The notes: generated from the sequence alone by a model not told the origin. DNA of 64,000 nt from Natrialba sp. SSL1 (GCF_001861355.1 NZ_MASN01000018.1:310001-374000); one strand, 5' to 3'; counted from the first letter of the stretch, positions 1 through 8,324 are shown. Numbers and translations are program-made.

Positions 1-77
1 CGTTCTTCGTTCCGATACTGATTGCCCCGTTGCAGTGGCTCTGGGTGCGGTACTATCGAGTCAACCGGTCCGATTGA
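1..77 (+). CDS. C-terminal end of a membrane protein (partial)
   Basis: Reading frame 3 is open from the window edge and ends with TGA at 75-77. The 24 visible residues are hydrophobic and aromatic (FFVPILIAPLQWLW), then a short basic tail (RYYRVNRSD). This looks like the last membrane helix and cytoplasmic tail of an integral membrane protein that starts left of the window. The fragment is too short to name a family. The 113 nt before the next gene show no clear signal. Confidence 0.5.
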   Translation, partial: FFVPILIAPLQWLWVRYYRVNRSD

Positions 78-190
78 GCGACCAGTTCGTGCGTCGACTA
101 GTTCGTCCGCCAACCGATTCTCTGCGTAGACACTCCCGCTAAAACGAACGTGTGACAATTGCTAAGTAACCACATGGCCTTGGAGTAGCT

Positions 191-490
191 ATGTGGCCAT
201 GGTCCTCCCGATCCCCGTCGGCGACGGTCACGTGTCTCGCCTGTGGCGATGGCATCTCACGGTCTGCTGCTCGAGAGTACGACAAGTACGGCAACCAGTG
301 GGACCGCCGCGATAAGGAGTTCGAACATCTCTGTCCGACCTGTCACAACGAACTCTGCCATCAGCCACGCGACGAACTCGAGGACATCCTCGTCGAACTC
401 CACGCCGGCGAGGAAGAGACCGAGACATTTCTGGCGAGCTATCTCGCGACAGTGGAGGACCGGTACGGGCGCGTCGAGGAAGAATCCTGA
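191..490 (+). CDS. Small zinc-ribbon protein, haloarchaeal hypothetical
   Basis: A 99-residue protein. Two Cys pairs are visible: CLAC at about residues 15-18 and CPTC at about 48-51, with another Cys soon after (NELC). That is the layout of a zinc ribbon of about 40 residues. An acidic helical tail follows (residues 60-99, many Glu). The ATG at 191 is used; the ribbon starts close behind it, so a later start is possible. No partner gene is evident: the next gene is on the opposite strand and the two stop codons face each other. Function is unknown; DNA, RNA or protein binding are all possible. Confidence 0.7.
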   Translation: MWPWSSRSPSATVTCLACGDGISRSAAREYDKYGNQWDRRDKEFEHLCPTCHNELCHQPRDELEDILVELHAGEEETETFLASYLATVEDRYGRVEEES

Positions 491-513
491 CTGCTGCGTT
501 GCGGTCCCCGAAC

Positions 514-1578
514 TCACCGGAACTGATCCAGTCCAGACTGCTGGCGGCGATGTCCGCTGGGTGACGCTCGCCAGGCGGTCCGTCGGTCCCGTTCCCCGTC
601 GAGGTCGACCTCGGGGGCGGCCGCCGACTCGTAGCCCGGGCAGTCGGGGCCGCAGTCTGCGTTCGCATCGACGAAGTCGCCCGCCCACGCGCAGTAGGGC
701 AGCGTCGCAGCCGCCTCGTCGGTCGGAACACAGGACGCACAGCCCGGAAAGTCGTACGTTCGCCAGCCCTTGCCGTAGGCTCGTTCGGCGAGTCGGCGGC
801 GTGCTCGGGCTTTTTCGGCGGCGGAAACGGGTTCGATTTCGGTCCGGCCGGGTTCGAATGCGAGCGGTTCGATGCCAGGGCCGGCGGTCGGCAACGGCGT
901 CGGTTCGCGGACGACCTCGATTTCGACGCCGACTCCAGCCTCGGTCTCAACCTTGCCCGAACTCTCACGTTCCGGTGCTGACGGATCGCCTCCGCTACGG
1001 TCACGGTCCCGATGCACCCGCCAGACGCCGACCGGATCAGGAAGTCGATGCAGGTGCGCCCGCGACACGTAGCTCTCCGTCGCCAGGATGACTTCGTCGA
1101 CCAGCGCCAGGCTCACGTCAGTCCGAAGTTGCATCTCGAGGTCGCCGGGCCGACCGAGGTCGGGTTTGTTTTCGATGGCGACGATGCGGTCGTACCAGTC
1201 AGGGTACCGCGCAACCTGCCGCACGTACTCGCGGCCGTTGCGCCGCTCGGACTCGAAAAAGCCGATCTCGCAGGCCCGTTCCATCGCTCGCCGGGCGTGG
1301 TTCGGATGGCAGTCGAAGGCGTCCTTCCAGTAGCGCGATCGCCCTGGACCGACAGCAGATTCGATAGCGGCGTCCGGAATCTCCGCGTCCGTAATCGCTG
1401 TTCGCGCGTCGAACTCGAGTCCCGGTTCGACACAGACGATATCGAGGATTCGACCGCCGGGATCGGCGACGCTTCCGCCGATCTGGCGAGCAACGAGCGG
1501 GTTGGAGTCCGCTATCGGCGGAGTGGAGGATCGCTCGAGGTGCGCACAGAGCGCGAGTTCGAACGCGAATTCGGACAC
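514..1578 (-). CDS. DUF5787-type protein, possible PD-(D/E)XK-like nuclease with Cys cluster
   Basis: About 354 residues. The GTG at 1578 is preferred because it gives the family-like start MSEFAFELALCAHLE; the TTG two codons earlier is less likely. From memory this matches the haloarchaeal DUF5787 family. Near residues 125-165 there is a PD, then the strand IVAIENK, then a helix with EMQLRTD, then the strand EVILATES. This order resembles the core of PD-(D/E)XK nucleases. The C-terminal quarter has CASC, then YCAW, then CGPDC, a cysteine cluster that could hold zinc or an Fe-S cluster, as in Cas4/AddB-like nucleases. Between them lies a low-complexity acidic linker. The nuclease idea is inference; the family is otherwise uncharacterised. 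Confidence 0.75.
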   Translation of the reverse strand: MSEFAFELALCAHLERSSTPPIADSNPLVARQIGGSVADPGGRILDIVCVEPGLEFDARTAITDAEIPDAAIESAVGPGRSRYWKDAFDCHPNHARRAMERACEIGFFESERRNGREYVRQVARYPDWYDRIVAIENKPDLGRPGDLEMQLRTDVSLALVDEVILATESYVSRAHLHRLPDPVGVWRVHRDRDRSGGDPSAPERESSGKVETEAGVGVEIEVVREPTPLPTAGPGIEPLAFEPGRTEIEPVSAAEKARARRRLAERAYGKGWRTYDFPGCASCVPTDEAAATLPYCAWAGDFVDANADCGPDCPGYESAAAPEVDLDGERDRRTAWRASPSGHRRQQSGLDQFR

Positions 1579-1658
1579 AGTCAAGCAAGGCGCGCGACCG
1601 AGAAAAGCGATCGGATTCGCAGGTGTTGCAGTCGGTCAGAAAGCCGGTGGTGGTACAC

Positions 1659-1916
1659 TCAAGCGACCCTCGTGACGACTCGCCGTCTGACCCGTCTCAC
1701 GACGAGTACGCTCGCAACGAACGAGAGGAGCCCACCGAGGAACACGGCGGCACCGATCACAACGGGGTAGCTCCCGACAGCGGTGATGATCGACAGCGTG
1801 ACCAGCGTTGCTCCAACGAGCAGGAACGACAGCCCGAACGCGACGACAGCGGCCGTGAGGAGACTGTCGTTCGGAAACGGATCGATCGGACGTGGAGCGA
1901 TTGGTGCGTGAGTCAT
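1659..1916 (-). CDS. Small two-helix membrane protein
   Basis: An 85-residue protein starting at ATG 1916 (MTHAPIAP). Two hydrophobic segments, about residues 20-43 and 50-72, are separated by a short loop. The tail is strongly basic (RRVRRRVVTRVA), which favours a cytoplasmic C-terminus. An upstream in-frame ATG at 1937 would add seven residues. The region just upstream carries two matching inverted repeats (1958-1973 and 1986-2001), so the gene may be controlled by the HTH protein encoded next to it. No family is recognised. Confidence 0.65.
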   Translation of the reverse strand: MTHAPIAPRPIDPFPNDSLLTAAVVAFGLSFLLVGATLVTLSIITAVGSYPVVIGAAVFLGGLLSFVASVLVVRRVRRRVVTRVA

Positions 1917-1957
1917 TGTTCGTTCGAGCAGAGGCACCGCTCGACAGTAAGTGTAAT

Positions 1958-2001
1958 CTGAAAATCATTTCAGTATGGCCGCTTACTGAATTTCGTTTCA
2001 G
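1958..2001. promoter_or_regulatory. Twin 16-bp inverted repeats, candidate operator
   Basis: The two elements are CTGAAAATCATTTCAG (1958-1973) and CTGAATTTCGTTTCAG (1986-2001). Each is a dyad with CTGAA/TTCAG arms, and their centres are 28 bp apart. They lie 40-85 nt upstream of the small membrane protein gene (start 1916). The second overlaps the stop codon of the HTH regulator gene (1998-2981). The placement suggests a regulator binding site for the 1659-1916 gene. Confidence 0.5.
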
Positions 2002-2981
2002 TCGCTGGACGGACTGGTTTCGTGGGTCTCGACTACCGCGAGTTCGTCGTCCATCGTCACACGAAGCTCGTCACCAGCGAGTGGGATCCGAACCTCGAGC
2101 CGGGAAGGGTCACGGTCGACGAGGCGCGTGAACTCGTCGGAGACGCACCACGGCAGCGTCCAGTAGGGGCGGTCGTCGAGCGAGACGCCGCGCTCGCGGT
2201 GGAAGGTGACGACCTCGGAGTGGTCGAGCAGACGCAGGCCGGCGGCCGAACAGAGCGTGTGGGCACACTGCCGACACTCGTGGTCGACGCGCAGACTGAC
2301 GCCGAGACAGCAGTCGTCTTCCTCGACGATTCGGGTTTCCATCCGGCCGCTACACTCCGGACAGACGCCGTCGGCGGCCAGACAGTGCAGATGTCGCACT
2401 CGCTGATCGAACGCGTCCGCGATTTCGGCTCGCGTCCGGTCGGCCAGGCCGCCTGGTGGAAACGCATACTCGCCGTGGCCCTGACCGCAGGCTCGGCAGT
2501 CGATAGCGAGTCGTTCGTCCTCGTACGTCGCCGCCAGTGGGCCGTCGCAGGCGAAACACGCGCCCGTAACGTCGAACGGTTCGATCGACGGGTGTTCGTT
2601 GAACGAGCCTGCGATCACCGACCGAACCACCTTCTCACCGGCGTGTTTGAACACGTATCCATCCCCCTGTTGGGTGACGAAATGGCCCACCAACTTCTGG
2701 AGGTGATAGTTGAACTGCGCCGAATCGCGCATCCCGACCTCACGGCGCAGTTCCGAGAACGATACCGGCGACTCCTCGGCAGCCCACAGCGCCTCGAGGA
2801 TCGACAGTCGTACCTCGTTCCCGACCAACGCGAACGCGTCGGCGGGGTCGAGACAGTCGGTGCACTCGAGTACCCCCTGGTCGCGTCGGTCGGACTCGTG
2901 ATCGGAGGCGTTGTCGGATGCGTGCTCGCGGTTGCGATCGGACTCCGAGTCACGGTCGATCGCACTGTTTGACTTGCTCAT
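1998..2981 (-). CDS. ArsR-like winged-helix regulator with two zinc ribbons
   Basis: A 327-residue protein starting at ATG 2981 (MSKSNSAIDRD). The first 45 residues are a disordered Asp/Ser/Arg-rich stretch. Residues about 45-135 form a winged-helix domain of ArsR type (ADAFALVGNEVRLSILEAL, then FSELRREVGM and FNYHLQKLV). The middle has CFAC...CRAC, and the later part has CPEC...CCLG...CRQC, so one or two metal ribbons. From memory this is a common haloarchaeal regulator architecture (DUF7347/DUF7351-type). The in-frame extension upstream of 2981 lacks coding character and was dropped. The ligand is unknown; the twin dyads beyond its 3' end are candidate targets. Confidence 0.85.
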   Translation of the reverse strand: MSKSNSAIDRDSESDRNREHASDNASDHESDRRDQGVLECTDCLDPADAFALVGNEVRLSILEALWAAEESPVSFSELRREVGMRDSAQFNYHLQKLVGHFVTQQGDGYVFKHAGEKVVRSVIAGSFNEHPSIEPFDVTGACFACDGPLAATYEDERLAIDCRACGQGHGEYAFPPGGLADRTRAEIADAFDQRVRHLHCLAADGVCPECSGRMETRIVEEDDCCLGVSLRVDHECRQCAHTLCSAAGLRLLDHSEVVTFHRERGVSLDDRPYWTLPWCVSDEFTRLVDRDPSRLEVRIPLAGDELRVTMDDELAVVETHETSPSSD

Positions 2982-3273
2982 GGTGAGGCATACGCCGACA
3001 GGGACCAAAGTGGTTCGCTCAAACGGTTTTTTGTAACTCGTCGGATGTGTTCTCGAGTTGTCGGGCCAGACGATCACACAGTTTCGGGCAGTGGTGGGGT
3101 CGAATCGTTCGCGTGACGTGCAGAAACGAGCGAGTTCGACAACACGACTCTCGAACCGATCGGACGCGGAGACTGCCAGACGGACGGAACGGTCCCAACA
3201 GCACAGGCGCCTGCAGAACAGTAGGTTTATCAATCGCACAAGGGAAGGCCTACCTAAGATTACTCATCGTCTT
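2982..3273. other. Divergent intergenic region between HTH regulator and aIF2 gamma
   Basis: 292 nt holding the two divergent promoters. On the + strand, TTTATC near 3227 and a CCTAAGAT stretch near 3253 are possible TATA elements for the translation-factor operon. Neither spacing is decisive, so a short 5' leader is possible. No gene is seen here: the open frame upstream of ATG 3274 does not look like protein. Confidence 0.4.
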
Positions 3274-4503
3274 ATGGCAGGAACTCAACAACCGGAGGTG
3301 AACATCGGACTCGTCGGCCACGTCGACCACGGCAAGACGACGCTGGTGCAGGCGCTCAGTGGGTCGTGGACGGACCAGCACTCGGAGGAGATGAAGCGCG
3401 GAATCTCCATCCGGCTGGGCTATGCGGACGCGACGTTCCGCGAGTGTCCCGATCTGGAGGAACCCGAGCGCTACACGGTCAAAGAAGAGTGTGAAGACGG
3501 CTCGGAGAGCGAACCGCTTCGAACCGTCTCGTTCGTCGACGCACCGGGCCACGAGACGCTGATGGCGACGATGCTCTCCGGCGCGTCGCTGATGGACGGC
3601 GCCGTGCTGGTCGTCAGCGCGAACGAACCCGTCCCACAGCCCCAGACCGAAGAGCACCTGATGGCGCTCGACATTATCGGGATCGAAAACATCGTCATCG
3701 CCCAGAACAAGGTCGACCTCGTCGACGGTGACCAGGCACGACGAAACTACGAGGAAATCCAGGAGTTCGTCGAGGGTACCGTCGCCGAAGACGCACCCGT
3801 CGTCCCCGTCTCCGCCGGCCAGGAGGTCAACCTCGACCTGCTGATCCAGGCGATCGAGGAAGAGATTCCAACGCCCGATCGCGATCCCGAGGCCGACGCC
3901 CGGATGCACGTCGCCCGCAGTTTCGACATCAACAAGCCGGGAACCAGCGCTGCTGATCTCACCGGCGGCGTCCTCGGCGGCAGTCTCGTTGAGGGTGAAC
4001 TGGAATCCGGTGACGAGATCGAGATCAAACCGGGCCGAGAGGTCGAAGAGGGCGGCCAGACCGAATACGTCCCGATCGAGACGACGATCCGCTCGCTGCA
4101 GGCGGGTGGCGAGACCGTCGACACCGTCACGCCGGGCGGACTCCTCGGCGTCGGAACGGGACTCGACCCGGCACTGACGAAGGGTGACGCCCTCGCCGGA
4201 CGCATCGCGGGTCCACCGGGGTCGCTGCCGCCAACCTGGCAGCAGTTCACGATGGACGTCGACCTGCTAGAGCGCGTCGTCGGTACCGACGGCGGCGAGG
4301 TCGACGATATCAGTACCGGTGAGCCGCTGATGATGACCGTCGGCACGGCCACCACCGTCGGTGCAGTGACGAGCGCACGCGAGGGCGAGTGTGAGGTCAA
4401 CCTCAAGCGACCCGTCACCGCCGAGCCAGGCGCGAAGATCGCGATCAACCGCCGCATCGGCGCTCGCTGGCGGCTGATTGGTCTCGGAACGCTACAGGAG
4501 TAG
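3274..4503 (+). CDS. eif2g: Translation initiation factor aIF2 subunit gamma
   Basis: 409 residues, the usual length for archaeal aIF2 gamma. This GTPase is the core of the aIF2 heterotrimer that brings Met-tRNAi to the small ribosomal subunit. G motifs are visible: GHVDHGKT at residues 15-22, DAPGHE and NKVD. The switch region [13 protein letters not shown] is typical of eIF2 gamma. Two beta-barrel domains follow. The zinc knuckle seen in many archaeal homologues is not intact: only two Cys (REC and EEC) remain in its region. ATG 3274 gives the standard N-terminus; a longer in-frame opening to 3058 is spurious. It is the first gene of an operon with a PIN protein, rpoE1, spt4 and a dephospho-CoA kinase. 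Confidence 0.97.
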   Translation: MAGTQQPEVNIGLVGHVDHGKTTLVQALSGSWTDQHSEEMKRGISIRLGYADATFRECPDLEEPERYTVKEECEDGSESEPLRTVSFVDAPGHETLMATMLSGASLMDGAVLVVSANEPVPQPQTEEHLMALDIIGIENIVIAQNKVDLVDGDQARRNYEEIQEFVEGTVAEDAPVVPVSAGQEVNLDLLIQAIEEEIPTPDRDPEADARMHVARSFDINKPGTSAADLTGGVLGGSLVEGELESGDEIEIKPGREVEEGGQTEYVPIETTIRSLQAGGETVDTVTPGGLLGVGTGLDPALTKGDALAGRIAGPPGSLPPTWQQFTMDVDLLERVVGTDGGEVDDISTGEPLMMTVGTATTVGAVTSAREGECEVNLKRPVTAEPGAKIAINRRIGARWRLIGLGTLQE

Positions 4504-4527
4504 CCGATACGAGAAACACGACACACG

Positions 4528-4914
4528 ATGAGCACCCGGGTCGCCCTCGATACGAGCGCGCTGATGATGCCAGTCGAACTCGACGTGCGGCTGTTCGACG
4601 AACTCGAGCGACTCCTCGATTCGTTCGAACCGACGGCACCGCAGGCCGTCATCGAAGAACTGCGCCGCCTCTCCGAGAAGGGTGGACGCGAAGGCACCGC
4701 CGCAAACGTCGGTCACGATCTGGCAACCGAACGCTGTCTCGTCGTCGATACCGAGGCATCCTACGCCGACGACGCACTCGTCGAACTCGCCCGCGAGGGC
4801 ACCGTCGACTACGTCGTCACCAACGACCGGCCGCTGCGCGACCGGGTACTCGAGGAGCACAGACCGGTAATTGCATTACGCGGGAGAAACAAGTTAGCGA
4901 TCACTCAACCATAA
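4528..4914 (+). CDS. PIN-domain protein (Fcf1/Utp24-like, putative rRNA-processing nuclease)
   Basis: 128 residues. The PIN fold is indicated by Asp8 in VALDTSALM, a conserved Glu in VIEELRRLSEKG and the late acidic patch TNDRPLRDRV. These residues would bind the catalytic metal. A single PIN protein between aIF2 gamma and RNA polymerase subunit E is a conserved archaeal arrangement, and homologues are usually annotated as Fcf1-like rRNA-processing nucleases. No antitoxin gene is present beside it, so a VapC toxin role is unlikely. It starts 24 nt after aIF2 gamma and ends 1 nt before rpoE1, so the genes are co-transcribed. Confidence 0.9.
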   Translation: MSTRVALDTSALMMPVELDVRLFDELERLLDSFEPTAPQAVIEELRRLSEKGGREGTAANVGHDLATERCLVVDTEASYADDALVELAREGTVDYVVTNDRPLRDRVLEEHRPVIALRGRNKLAITQP

Positions 4915-4915
4915 G

Positions 4916-5485
4916 ATGTACAAACGGGTTAGATTGAAGGATACAGTGGAGGTACCGCCGGAGGAGCTCGGCGACGTGTCGCCGACGCTCGTCAAGCGAC
5001 TGCTACAGGACAAACTCGAGGGACGCATGGACGAGGAGGTCGGAAGCATCGTCTCCGTCACCAAGGTACGCGATATCGGTGACGGAACGGTGTTGCCGAA
5101 TCGGCCAGGCGTCTACTACGAGGCCGATTTCGACGCCGTCACGTTCGACCCACAGATGCAGGAGGTCGTCGACGGCACCGTCGTCGAGGTCGTCGAGTTC
5201 GGCGCGTTCGTCGGCATCGGCCCCGTCGACGGACTGCTCCACGTCTCCCAGATCAGCAACGAGTATCTGGCGTTCGACGCCGAGAACCAGCAACTCGCCT
5301 CGAACGAGTCCAACCGCACGCTGGGTGTCGGCGATTCGATCCGCGCCCGCATCGTCACCAAGAGCATCGACGAGCGCAACCCGCGCGACTCGAAAATCGG
5401 GCTCACGGCGAAACAGCCCGGTCTCGGCAAGCACGATTGGCTCAAGAACGAACACGAGCAACAAGAAGCAACCGCAGGTGAATAA
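4916..5485 (+). CDS. rpoE1: DNA-directed RNA polymerase subunit Rpo7 (E')
   Basis: 189 residues, the normal size of archaeal Rpo7. With Rpo4 it forms the stalk of RNA polymerase, which binds emerging RNA and aids open complex formation. The N-terminal tip domain starts MYKRVRLKDTVEVPPEE. An S1-type OB fold follows from about residue 82 (VVDGTVVEVVEFGAFV, then GLLHVSQIS). The acidic tail is haloarchaeal. It lies 1 nt after the PIN gene and 2 nt before spt4. Confidence 0.97.
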   Translation: MYKRVRLKDTVEVPPEELGDVSPTLVKRLLQDKLEGRMDEEVGSIVSVTKVRDIGDGTVLPNRPGVYYEADFDAVTFDPQMQEVVDGTVVEVVEFGAFVGIGPVDGLLHVSQISNEYLAFDAENQQLASNESNRTLGVGDSIRARIVTKSIDERNPRDSKIGLTAKQPGLGKHDWLKNEHEQQEATAGE

Positions 5486-5487
5486 CG

Positions 5488-5685
5488 ATGGCAGCCGACC
5501 GCCTCGTCTGTCGTGAGTGTCACCGGGTCAACGACCCGGACAGCGAAACCTGTGATGCCTGTAACTCCTCGTCGCTGACCGAGGACTGGGCGGGCTACGT
5601 CGTTATCGCCCACCCCGAAGACAGCGAAATTGCAACCGAGATGCAGGTCACCGAACCCGGCGCATACGCGCTCAAGGTCCGGTAA
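5488..5685 (+). CDS. spt4: Transcription elongation factor Spt4 (RpoE'')
   Basis: 65 residues, typical of archaeal Spt4. It pairs with Spt5 and clamps RNA polymerase to aid processivity. A four-Cys zinc ribbon is visible: CREC near residue 9 and CDAC near residue 24. The C-terminal GYVVIAHPEDSEIA strand makes up the Spt5-binding half. It is tightly packed between rpoE1 and the next gene, whose likely GTG start is 14 nt downstream. Confidence 0.96.
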   Translation: MAADRLVCRECHRVNDPDSETCDACNSSSLTEDWAGYVVIAHPEDSEIATEMQVTEPGAYALKVR

Positions 5686-5698
5686 TCAGTCGATCGCT

Positions 5699-6319
5699 GT
5701 GACACCTGACGACACCAGTACGGGCGACGCAGACCGCAAGCGCGCTCAGAGCGACGACGCCCCCAACCGCGACTACGACCAGCTACTGGTTCTGCCCGAC
5801 GACCTCCGCCACGAACTCAAGGAGCCGATGGGCCCAATCGAAACGGACGCCGAACGGCTACTCGAGTCCGTCGACGGCCCGCTCATCGCTGTCGGTGACG
5901 TCGTCACCTACCATCTGCTGCAGGCCGGCCGCGTCCCCGACGTAGCGTTCGTCGACGAGCGAACCAAGCGCGACGCTGTCGACGAGGAGATCCGGGACAC
6001 CGTCGCGACGGAGCCGACCCACGAGGCCGTCAACCCGCCGGCCGAGCTCTCCGGCGACGTGATCCGCGCGCTCCGTGAGGGACTCGACGACGAGGAGCCG
6101 GCGACGGTGCTGGTCGACGGCGAGGAGGATCTGGTCGCCGTCCCGGCAATCGCCGCCGCGCCCGAGGGTGCGAGCGTGGTCTACGGCCAGCCCGACGAGG
6201 GGATGGTCCACGTGCGCGTAACGAGCGAGCACCGCGCTGAGATGCGCGACCTACTCGAGCGCTTCGACGGTGATGTCGAGCGGCTCTGGGCGTTGCTGTT
6301 ACTCGACCCGGATAGCTAA
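5699..6319 (+). CDS. GTP-dependent dephospho-CoA kinase (DUF359)
   Basis: 206 residues if it starts at GTG 5699 (VTPDDTSTG). It belongs to the DUF359 family, the archaeal GTP-dependent dephospho-CoA kinase that performs the last step of coenzyme A synthesis. Family landmarks are LIAVGDVVTYHLL, PDVAFVDERTKRD, VNPPAELS and VDGEEDLVAVPAI. An in-frame opening begins at 5630 inside spt4, but the GTG avoids that overlap and matches family length. It is the last gene of the aIF2 gamma-rpoE1-spt4 operon, so CoA supply is tied to core gene-expression genes, an arrangement I know from other archaea. Confidence 0.92.
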   Translation: MTPDDTSTGDADRKRAQSDDAPNRDYDQLLVLPDDLRHELKEPMGPIETDAERLLESVDGPLIAVGDVVTYHLLQAGRVPDVAFVDERTKRDAVDEEIRDTVATEPTHEAVNPPAELSGDVIRALREGLDDEEPATVLVDGEEDLVAVPAIAAAPEGASVVYGQPDEGMVHVRVTSEHRAEMRDLLERFDGDVERLWALLLLDPDS

Positions 6320-6357
6320 CCCGATTTTCTGACGGCAAACGAAGTCTTTCGAACCGC

Positions 6358-7359
6358 CTATTCCGATTCGACGACGGTGTGCTCGAGTACCCCGATCCCC
6401 TCGATCTCGAGTGCTACCGTATCGCCGTCCTCGAGCCACTGGCGGAGTTCGAGGCCACAGCCCTCGCCGACGGTGCCGCTACCGATGACGTCGCCGGGGT
6501 GGAGCGTCTCGGATTGTGAGACGTGTTCGATGATGTCGGCAAACGAGTGGTACATCTCGTCGACGGTGCCCTCCGACCAGACCTCGCCGTTGACGCGGGC
6601 GGTCATCGGGGCCTCGAGCACGTCGATATCGTCGGCGGGGACGAGGTAGGGGCCGAGCCCGTTCGCGAAGTCTTTCCCCTTCGCGGGGCCGAGTCGGGCC
6701 TCCATCTCCTCGCCCTGCGTGTCCCGGGCGCTAAAATCGTTGAAAACCGTGTAGCCCGCGATGTACTCCTCGGCTTCCTCGGCAGGGATATCCCGCCCGC
6801 GCGTGCCGATCACGGCGGCGATCTCGAGTTCGTAGTCCATAATCCGCGAGTAGTCGGGCCACTGGATGGTCTCGCCCGGCTGGACCACGCTGTCCGGATT
6901 GCCCTTGTAGTAGACCGGGAGCTCGTACCAGACGTCGGCGATCTCGCCGTCCATACTATTTTCGACGTGCTCTTCGATCGCCATGAAATCGCGCAGCGAG
7001 TTCGGCCGCGGCAGCGGCGCGAGCAGATCGTACTCCACGGGTTCGTACTCGATCTTCGCACCGGCGGGGCCGCGTTCGGCACTCGTCTCGGCGGCGTACT
7101 CGAGTGCCTCCCGAGCGTCCGCAATCGCGCGCTCGCCGCGTTCGAGGAAGGCGATCATCTCGGGTGGGACGTGGGCGTGTGCGAGGTCTGCAGGGGCGGG
7201 TTCGCCCTCGGACTCGAGTGCGGCACCGTAGGCGGCGGTGAGGTCGACGAGGGTGGCTTCGCCGGCTGCGTCGCTATCTGATTCACTCGCCTCGGCGACG
7301 GCACCGATGCGCTCGATGGGACCGACGGGAGTGTCGACTTCGAAGGTGGCGAGTTTCAT
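6358..7359 (-). CDS. Fumarylacetoacetate hydrolase (FAH) family protein
   Basis: 333 residues. FAH-family enzymes cleave or hydrate acylpyruvate-type substrates using a bound divalent metal. The C-terminal two thirds carry the fold: MDYELEIAAVIG (metal-binding Glu), TVFNDFSARD, GPAKGKDFANGLGPYL and the signature GSGTVGEGCGLE. The first 100 residues are a more variable cap. Its start overlaps the end of the upstream cyclase-family gene by 4 nt (ATGA), so the two are translated together. The substrate cannot be read from sequence; catabolism of an aromatic or tryptophan-related compound is possible. Confidence 0.9.
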   Translation of the reverse strand: MKLATFEVDTPVGPIERIGAVAEASESDSDAAGEATLVDLTAAYGAALESEGEPAPADLAHAHVPPEMIAFLERGERAIADAREALEYAAETSAERGPAGAKIEYEPVEYDLLAPLPRPNSLRDFMAIEEHVENSMDGEIADVWYELPVYYKGNPDSVVQPGETIQWPDYSRIMDYELEIAAVIGTRGRDIPAEEAEEYIAGYTVFNDFSARDTQGEEMEARLGPAKGKDFANGLGPYLVPADDIDVLEAPMTARVNGEVWSEGTVDEMYHSFADIIEHVSQSETLHPGDVIGSGTVGEGCGLELRQWLEDGDTVALEIEGIGVLEHTVVESE

Positions 7360-8180
7360 GCGTCCCTCCTCTCGGGGTCGTCCTCAAAAAGCGCAACGGG
7401 GCGCACCCAGCCCGCGCTGCCGTTCTCGATCGTGATGGGGAACGCCACGAGCGGAATCTCCGTCCGCCGCGGGAGGGCGTCGAGGTTCGCCATCTTCTCG
7501 ATCTGGCAGTACTCGACCTCCCGGCCCGCGAGGTGGGCGGGCCAGAGTTCGGCCTCGTCGCCGGTCTCCGCGTAGCGCTCGGCCATCGCCGTGAACGGCT
7601 TGTCGAAACCGTAGGCGTCCGTGCCGATCACGCGGACGCCCTGCTCGACGAGGAATTTCGTCCCCTCGGCGCTCATCCCGGGGAATTCCGTGAGGTACTC
7701 GGGGCTCCCCCAGTACTCGTCCGCACCAGTCTGGATGAGGACGATTTCGCCCGGCGAGAGCTCGTGGTTCAGGTCCGCGAGTTCGCTCTCAATGTCCGCG
7801 ACGGAAATCTCGCTGCCCGCCTCCTTCCACCGGAAGTCGAGAACGACCGCGTGACCGCGACACCACTCGAGTGGCACCTCCTCGATCGTCTTCGCCGGCT
7901 TCCCGTTAACCTCGGGGCCGTAGTGTGAGGGCGCGTCAAAGTGTGTACCGGCGTGAGGGATCACGTTGAGTTCCTCCCAGGCCAGCCCCTGTTGGTCTGG
8001 AAAGTCCTCTGCTTCGATATCGTACCCCTGTTCACGGAGCGTCGCGGCAAGTCGCTCGGCACCCGCCTCGTGATCGAAGGCGTCGATCCGGGGCGGCGTC
8101 GGTTCGCTCGGAACGCCGTCCTCGAGGCCGATACTGAGGTCGATCAGCGCCCCGCCGGTGGCCGTGATCGCATCGTGCAT
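7356..8180 (-). CDS. Cyclase family protein (kynurenine formamidase-like metal hydrolase)
   Basis: 274 residues. The family signature HAGTHFDAPSHYG is present at about residues 78-90, and its His and Asp side chains bind the metal. VIGTDAYGFDKPF and a C-terminal LVAFPITIEN strand also fit. Relatives include kynurenine formamidase and isatin hydrolase, which open amide or cyclic amide bonds. It is the first gene of a two-gene operon with the FAH-family gene (4-nt overlap). Together they could form two successive hydrolytic steps of one pathway. It is not a classical tryptophan operon: no kynureninase or dioxygenase is adjacent. Confidence 0.9.
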   Translation of the reverse strand: MHDAITATGGALIDLSIGLEDGVPSEPTPPRIDAFDHEAGAERLAATLREQGYDIEAEDFPDQQGLAWEELNVIPHAGTHFDAPSHYGPEVNGKPAKTIEEVPLEWCRGHAVVLDFRWKEAGSEISVADIESELADLNHELSPGEIVLIQTGADEYWGSPEYLTEFPGMSAEGTKFLVEQGVRVIGTDAYGFDKPFTAMAERYAETGDEAELWPAHLAGREVEYCQIEKMANLDALPRRTEIPLVAFPITIENGSAGWVRPVALFEDDPERRDA

Positions 8181-8324
8181 ACGGTGGGAGACTGTCCCAG
8201 GTCACATAGTATCCGGTGGTGCCCTCAGATATCCGTTCCAGAGTAATGATTAGAATACTACTATGTGCCAAGGGCTGCGCCAACGGCGAGAAACTCGCCC
8301 ATCGTGCGTCAGGCCCGACTGCAG

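Noticed and set aside
3058-3273. In-frame N-terminal extension of aIF2 gamma
   Set aside because: The extra residues do not look like protein and the family N-terminus begins at ATG 3274.
4528-4914. VapC-type toxin
   Set aside because: No antitoxin gene beside it; the position between aIF2 gamma and rpoE1 marks the Fcf1-like housekeeping PIN protein.
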